Shown here: one piece after another, positions 8,284 to 10,545 of the stretch | Position numbering within the stretch: position 1 is the stretch's first letter | Layout of the letters: the number at the start of each line of letters is the position of its first letter | DNA from: Desulfobulbus sp. | GTDB lineage: Bacteria > Pseudomonadota > Gammaproteobacteria > Burkholderiales > Rhodocyclaceae | Direction: 5' to 3' | Assembly: GCA_009782025.1 (NCBI GenBank) | Contig: WQUQ01000239.1 | Location: forward strand, 1 to 10,545 | Length of the DNA stretch: 10,545 nt | Position numbers and translations under genes: made by a program | Notes under the pieces: generated by a model | Database searches by the model: none | What the model was told of the DNA's origin: nothing | Seen by the model: only the letters and a program-made list of their open reading frames with translations

Positions 8284-8391
8284 GATTCCATTTCCAAATC
8301 AACCGATGACTTTGTCGGCTTCGCTTGCCGTGCAACCGTACTGTCTCTCGCTTCGCCTTCGCGTCCTCGGCTGATTTAAAAATGGAATGAA
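8284..8391. repeat. ~107-bp palindromic repeat, copy A (3' of selD and deaD)
   Basis: This copy begins gattccatttccaaatca and ends with tggaatgaa, lying between the selD stop and the terminator. Its 22-nt ends are inverted repeats with 3 mismatches (attccattt..aaatca.ccga against the other end read in reverse). Two small internal hairpins follow (cggc/gccg around 8315-8329, and cgc/gcg around 8349-8363), so transcripts could form a closed stem with two inner arms. A second copy in the same orientation lies at 10345-10451. The two differ at about five substitutions plus one 1-nt indel (about 94% identity by hand alignment). No coding sequence is carried. It looks like a small non-autonomous mobile element or a dispersed structured repeat. 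Confidence 0.85.
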
Positions 8392-8429
8392 ACCCTTCCT
8401 CGCGATCAGCGATCGGCGAAGGGTTTTTT
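8391..8429 (+). terminator. Rho-independent terminator of the safE-like/copA/selD cluster
   Basis: The stem aacccttc (8391-8398) pairs with gaagggtt (8418-8425). The loop contains a second small hairpin cgatc-agc-gatcg, and the stem is followed on the plus strand by six T residues (8424-8429). It lies 130 nt after the selD stop, just beyond repeat copy A. The last codons and stop of deaD (8406-8408, minus strand) lie inside the structure, so convergent transcripts overlap here. On the minus strand the same stem is followed only by a broken T tract, so termination of deaD at this point would be weaker. Confidence 0.75.
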
Positions 8430-10235
8430 CTTGAATTTGCGCTCGCCGCCCGTATTTGGGTGAACATCGGGCCGGCCGTCGTCGGGCCGCAGGTTGATCG
8501 GCACGCCGCGCACGCGGGTGCGTTTCAAGGCGTTGGCCGCTTCGGGCGGCATGCCGGCGGGCAATTCGACCGTGCTCGATTCGTCGTAGAGGCCGATGCG
8601 GCCGATGAAGCGGCTGTCGATTCCGGCTTCGTTGGCGATGGCGCCGACGATGTCCTTGACCTGCACACCATGGTCGCGGCCAACATCGATGCGGTAGCGC
8701 ACCATGTCGCCGCTGGCCGGCGGGCGGCGCGGCTTGTCCTCGAAGCGCGGGCGCTCGCCGCGTGGCTCGAAGCGGGGTTGGTTGTCGCGACCCTCGAAAC
8801 GCGGCCGTTCGCCGCGATTGTCGGAACGCGGCTTGTTCTCGCGTTCGGCAAAACCGGGCGGGCGGCGGTCGTCGCGGAAAGCCGGACGCGAGTTGGCGTG
8901 GCTGGCCGGGTCTTCGCCGGCGATCTGGAGCGGTTTGCCTTCCTGCGCCATCATCGCCAGCGCGGCGGCGATTTCCTCGGCGCTGACATCTTGCTCCTCG
9001 GCGATTTGCGAAACGATGTTGGCGAAGAAATCCAGCCCTTCGGCGCCCAGCACTTCGGCGACTTTTTCCTTGAAGGCGGCGACCCGCTTGTTGGTCACGT
9101 CGGCGCGCGAGGGCAGCGTCAGCGGCGCGATCGGCTGCCGGGTGGCGCGCTCGATGGTGCGCAACATGCGAATCTCGCGCGGTGCGACGAAGAGAATGGC
9201 GTTGCCGGCGCGCCCGGCGCGGCCGGTGCGGCCAATGCGGTGCACGTAGGCTTCGGTGTCGTAGGGAATGTCGTAATTGACCACGTGGCTGATGCGCGAT
9301 ACGTCGATGCCGCGCGCGGCCACGTCGGTGGCGATGACGATGTCAAGGGCGCCGGATTTCAACTGCTCGATGACGCGCTCGCGCATCTGCTGGTTGAGAT
9401 CGCCGTTCAGCGCGGCGGCGGCGTAGCCGCGGGCGGCCAGTTTGTCGGCCAGTTCGACGGTGGCCGTCTTGGTGCGCACGAAGATGATGGCGGCGTCGAA
9501 ATCATCCTCGACTTCGAGAATGCGGGTCAGCGCGTCGAGCTTGTGCAGGCCGGAAACCTGCCAATAAACCTGGCGAATGGCGGCGACGGTGGCGGTGGCC
9601 GACTTGATTCTGACTTCCTTCGGCTCGACCAGATATTTCTGCGCCACGCGGCGGATCGGCTCCGGCATCGTCGCCGAGAACAGCGCGGTCTGGTGCTGTT
9701 CCGGCGTGTGTTCGAGAATCCACTCGACATCGTCGATGAAACCCATGCGCAGCATTTCGTCGGCTTCGTCGAGCACCAGGGTCTTGAGATGGTCGAGATT
9801 GAGCGTCTGCCGCTCCAGGTGGTCCATGACCCGGCCCGGCGTACCGACGACGACATGCGCGCCGCGCGCCAACTGCTTCAACTGGATGGTGTAACTCTGG
9901 CCGCCGTAAATCGGCAGCACGTGGAAGCCGGGCAGATTGCGCGCATAGCTTTGCAGCGCCTCGGCCACCTGAATCGCCAGTTCGCGCGTCGGCGTCAGAA
10001 TCAGCGCCTGCGGCTTCATCAACTTGGCATCGATGCTTTCCATCAAGGGCAGCGCAAAGGCGGCGGTCTTGCCGGTGCCGGTCTGGGCCATGCCGATGAT
10101 GTCATGCCCCTCGCGCAGGAGCGGAATGCACTGGGCCTGGATCGGCGAAGGCGTCTCGTAGCCGATTTCGGCCAGGGTTTTGAGGAGGGACTGGCTCAAG
10201 CCGAGATCGGCAAAGCTGTCGACGGAAGTCGTCAT
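8406..10235 (-). CDS. deaD: ATP-dependent DEAD-box RNA helicase DeaD (CsdA)
   Basis: This 609-aa RNA helicase acts in ribosome assembly, mRNA decay and cold adaptation in relatives. Motifs in order are the Q motif with PSPIQ (29-33), Walker A AQTGTGKT (50-57), PTREL (82-86), TPGR (132-135), DEAD (156-159), SAT (187-189), and in the second RecA domain ATDVAARGID (302-311) and HRIGRTGR (332-339). A helical segment (about 380-435) follows. Then comes an Arg/Gly/Pro-rich disordered linker (about 445-508) that contains RGERPRFE twice, and a DbpA-type RNA-binding fold (about 509-590, RYRIDVGRDHGVQVKDIVGA). This architecture matches E. coli DeaD (629 aa), with a shorter tail ending in a basic FKKKPFADR. 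The start is ATG 10235-10233 with AAGGAAA about 9 nt upstream; a GTG at 10265 is an unneeded extension. It is convergent with selD and bracketed by the ~107-bp repeats. Confidence 0.95.
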   Translation of the reverse strand: MTTSVDSFADLGLSQSLLKTLAEIGYETPSPIQAQCIPLLREGHDIIGMAQTGTGKTAAFALPLMESIDAKLMKPQALILTPTRELAIQVAEALQSYARNLPGFHVLPIYGGQSYTIQLKQLARGAHVVVGTPGRVMDHLERQTLNLDHLKTLVLDEADEMLRMGFIDDVEWILEHTPEQHQTALFSATMPEPIRRVAQKYLVEPKEVRIKSATATVAAIRQVYWQVSGLHKLDALTRILEVEDDFDAAIIFVRTKTATVELADKLAARGYAAAALNGDLNQQMRERVIEQLKSGALDIVIATDVAARGIDVSRISHVVNYDIPYDTEAYVHRIGRTGRAGRAGNAILFVAPREIRMLRTIERATRQPIAPLTLPSRADVTNKRVAAFKEKVAEVLGAEGLDFFANIVSQIAEEQDVSAEEIAAALAMMAQEGKPLQIAGEDPASHANSRPAFRDDRRPPGFAERENKPRSDNRGERPRFEGRDNQPRFEPRGERPRFEDKPRRPPASGDMVRYRIDVGRDHGVQVKDIVGAIANEAGIDSRFIGRIGLYDESSTVELPAGMPPEAANALKRTRVRGVPINLRPDDGRPDVHPNTGGERKFKKKPFADR

Positions 10236-10344
10236 GGTGTTGTTTCCTTTTCCCGTCGCGCTCACGCCTTGTTATGACGCGGGCGACGGATTGGCCCGCT
10301 GGCGGGCGACCTGAGTAACCCCGACGCAGCCTTGCCGGGGGAAT
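10236..10344 (-). promoter_or_regulatory. Proximal part of the deaD leader with small hairpins
   Basis: There is no gene between the deaD start and repeat copy B. Two short GC-rich hairpins are visible: GCCCG/CGGGC with a 4-nt loop at 10294-10307, and CCCCG/CGGGG at 10319-10340. The ribosome-binding AAGGAAA lies just before the start codon. In enterobacteria deaD/csdA has a long, temperature-responsive 5' leader; whether this one behaves similarly is inference. Nothing here matches a riboswitch I recognise. Confidence 0.4.
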
Positions 10345-10451
10345 GATTCCATTTCCCAATCAACCGATGACTTTGTCGGCTTCGCTTGCCGTACAACCGT
10401 ACTGTCTGCGCTTCGCCTTCGCGTCCTCGGCTGATTTGAAAACGGAATGAA
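10345..10451. repeat. ~107-bp palindromic repeat, copy B (in the deaD leader)
   Basis: This is the second copy of the element at 8284-8391, in the same orientation, 109 nt upstream of the deaD start. Its 22-nt ends are inverted repeats with four mismatches. The central part is nearly identical to copy A (shared blocks include tgactttgtcggcttcgctt and cttcgccttcgcgtcctcgg). If deaD is transcribed from further upstream, this copy would be in its mRNA leader and could fold there. Because the two copies point the same way, recombination between them would remove the whole deaD gene. Confidence 0.85.
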
Positions 10452-10539
10452 TCAATGGGGTGAATCCTGCACAAAAACCTGATGAAACCGGCGGCTGCTC
10501 GGAATGACTGTGGGCGAACCATCACGCATTGAACTGATT

Positions 10540-10545
10540 ATTATA
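10540..10545 (-). promoter_or_regulatory. Possible -10 box for deaD at the window edge
   Basis: Read on the minus strand, the last six bases are TATAAT, an exact sigma-70 -10 consensus, followed by an AT-rich stretch that stands out in this GC-rich DNA. Any -35 box would lie outside the window. If used, it would give deaD a 5' leader of about 300 nt containing repeat copy B. A hexamer alone is weak evidence. The stretch 10452-10539 between it and the repeat holds no clear gene. Confidence 0.3.

Noticed and set aside
8054..8467. 137-codon minus-strand frame across the selD end and repeat copy A
   Set aside because: Its peptide resembles one read through copy B (KRSRQSHRLI in both) only because the repeat is duplicated; there is no coding evidence.
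8460..10277. 605-codon plus-strand open frame antisense to deaD
   Set aside because: The minus strand encodes a complete DeaD with all helicase motifs; the antisense frame shows no recognisable fold and results from GC-rich codon usage.
10504..10545. Possible gene start on the plus strand at the right edge (MTVGEPSRIELIII)
   Set aside because: Only 14 codons are visible, without a properly spaced Shine-Dalgarno, and the same bases carry a possible minus-strand -10; it cannot be supported.
1..10545. CRISPR arrays, tRNA or rRNA genes, transposases, phage genes
   Set aside because: No regularly spaced repeats, cloverleaf-like segments or corresponding protein motifs were found on either strand.

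Overview
This window is high-GC DNA packed with genes. The DinG/YoaA-type helicase, CopA, SelD and DeaD proteins all look proteobacterial. Together with the REP-like and palindromic intergenic repeats, they suggest a betaproteobacterium, perhaps of the Rhodocyclales (the Dechloromonas/Azonexus/Accumulibacter neighbourhood). That placement is inferred from recognised protein style, not from a search.

Layout. On the left, bases 1-2130 lie on the minus strand: a YoaA-type iron-sulfur DNA helicase, followed by the cut-off start of a conserved protein of unknown function that overlaps its stop codon. Bases 2131-2346 are the divergent intergenic region, which holds a perfect 32-bp inverted repeat made of two REP-like hairpins (a BIME-like unit). 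From 2347 to 8261 five plus-strand genes are packed with gaps of 14 nt or less or with overlaps: a SafE/TauE-like membrane protein with a Cys motif, a CopA-type Cu(I) P1B-ATPase, a PAS-GGDEF-EAL cyclic-di-GMP enzyme, a 68-aa CopZ-like copper chaperone, and selenophosphate synthetase SelD. This looks like one transcription unit. It ends at a rho-independent terminator (8391-8429) that overlaps the 3' end of the convergent gene deaD. deaD (8406-10235, minus strand) encodes a DEAD-box RNA helicase and is preceded by a non-coding leader of about 310 nt. Two copies of a ~107-bp palindromic repeat, about 94% identical and in the same orientation, bracket deaD: one in the selD-deaD gap and one in the deaD leader.

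How the genes fit together. The membrane protein, CopA and the small HMA protein form a plausible copper-handling set: cytosolic chaperone, export pump, and a partner often found near copper pumps and cbb3-oxidase maturation genes. The insertion of a soluble cyclic-di-GMP enzyme with both active sites intact between the pump and the chaperone is the least expected arrangement here, and it suggests that copper handling and surface or biofilm behaviour are expressed together. SelD supplies selenophosphate for selenocysteine or selenouridine; no other selenium gene is visible in the window.

No CRISPR array, tRNA, rRNA, transposase or phage gene was seen. Most genes are recognisable housekeeping families. 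The novelty lies in gene order and in the two repeat families, not in an obviously new enzyme system.
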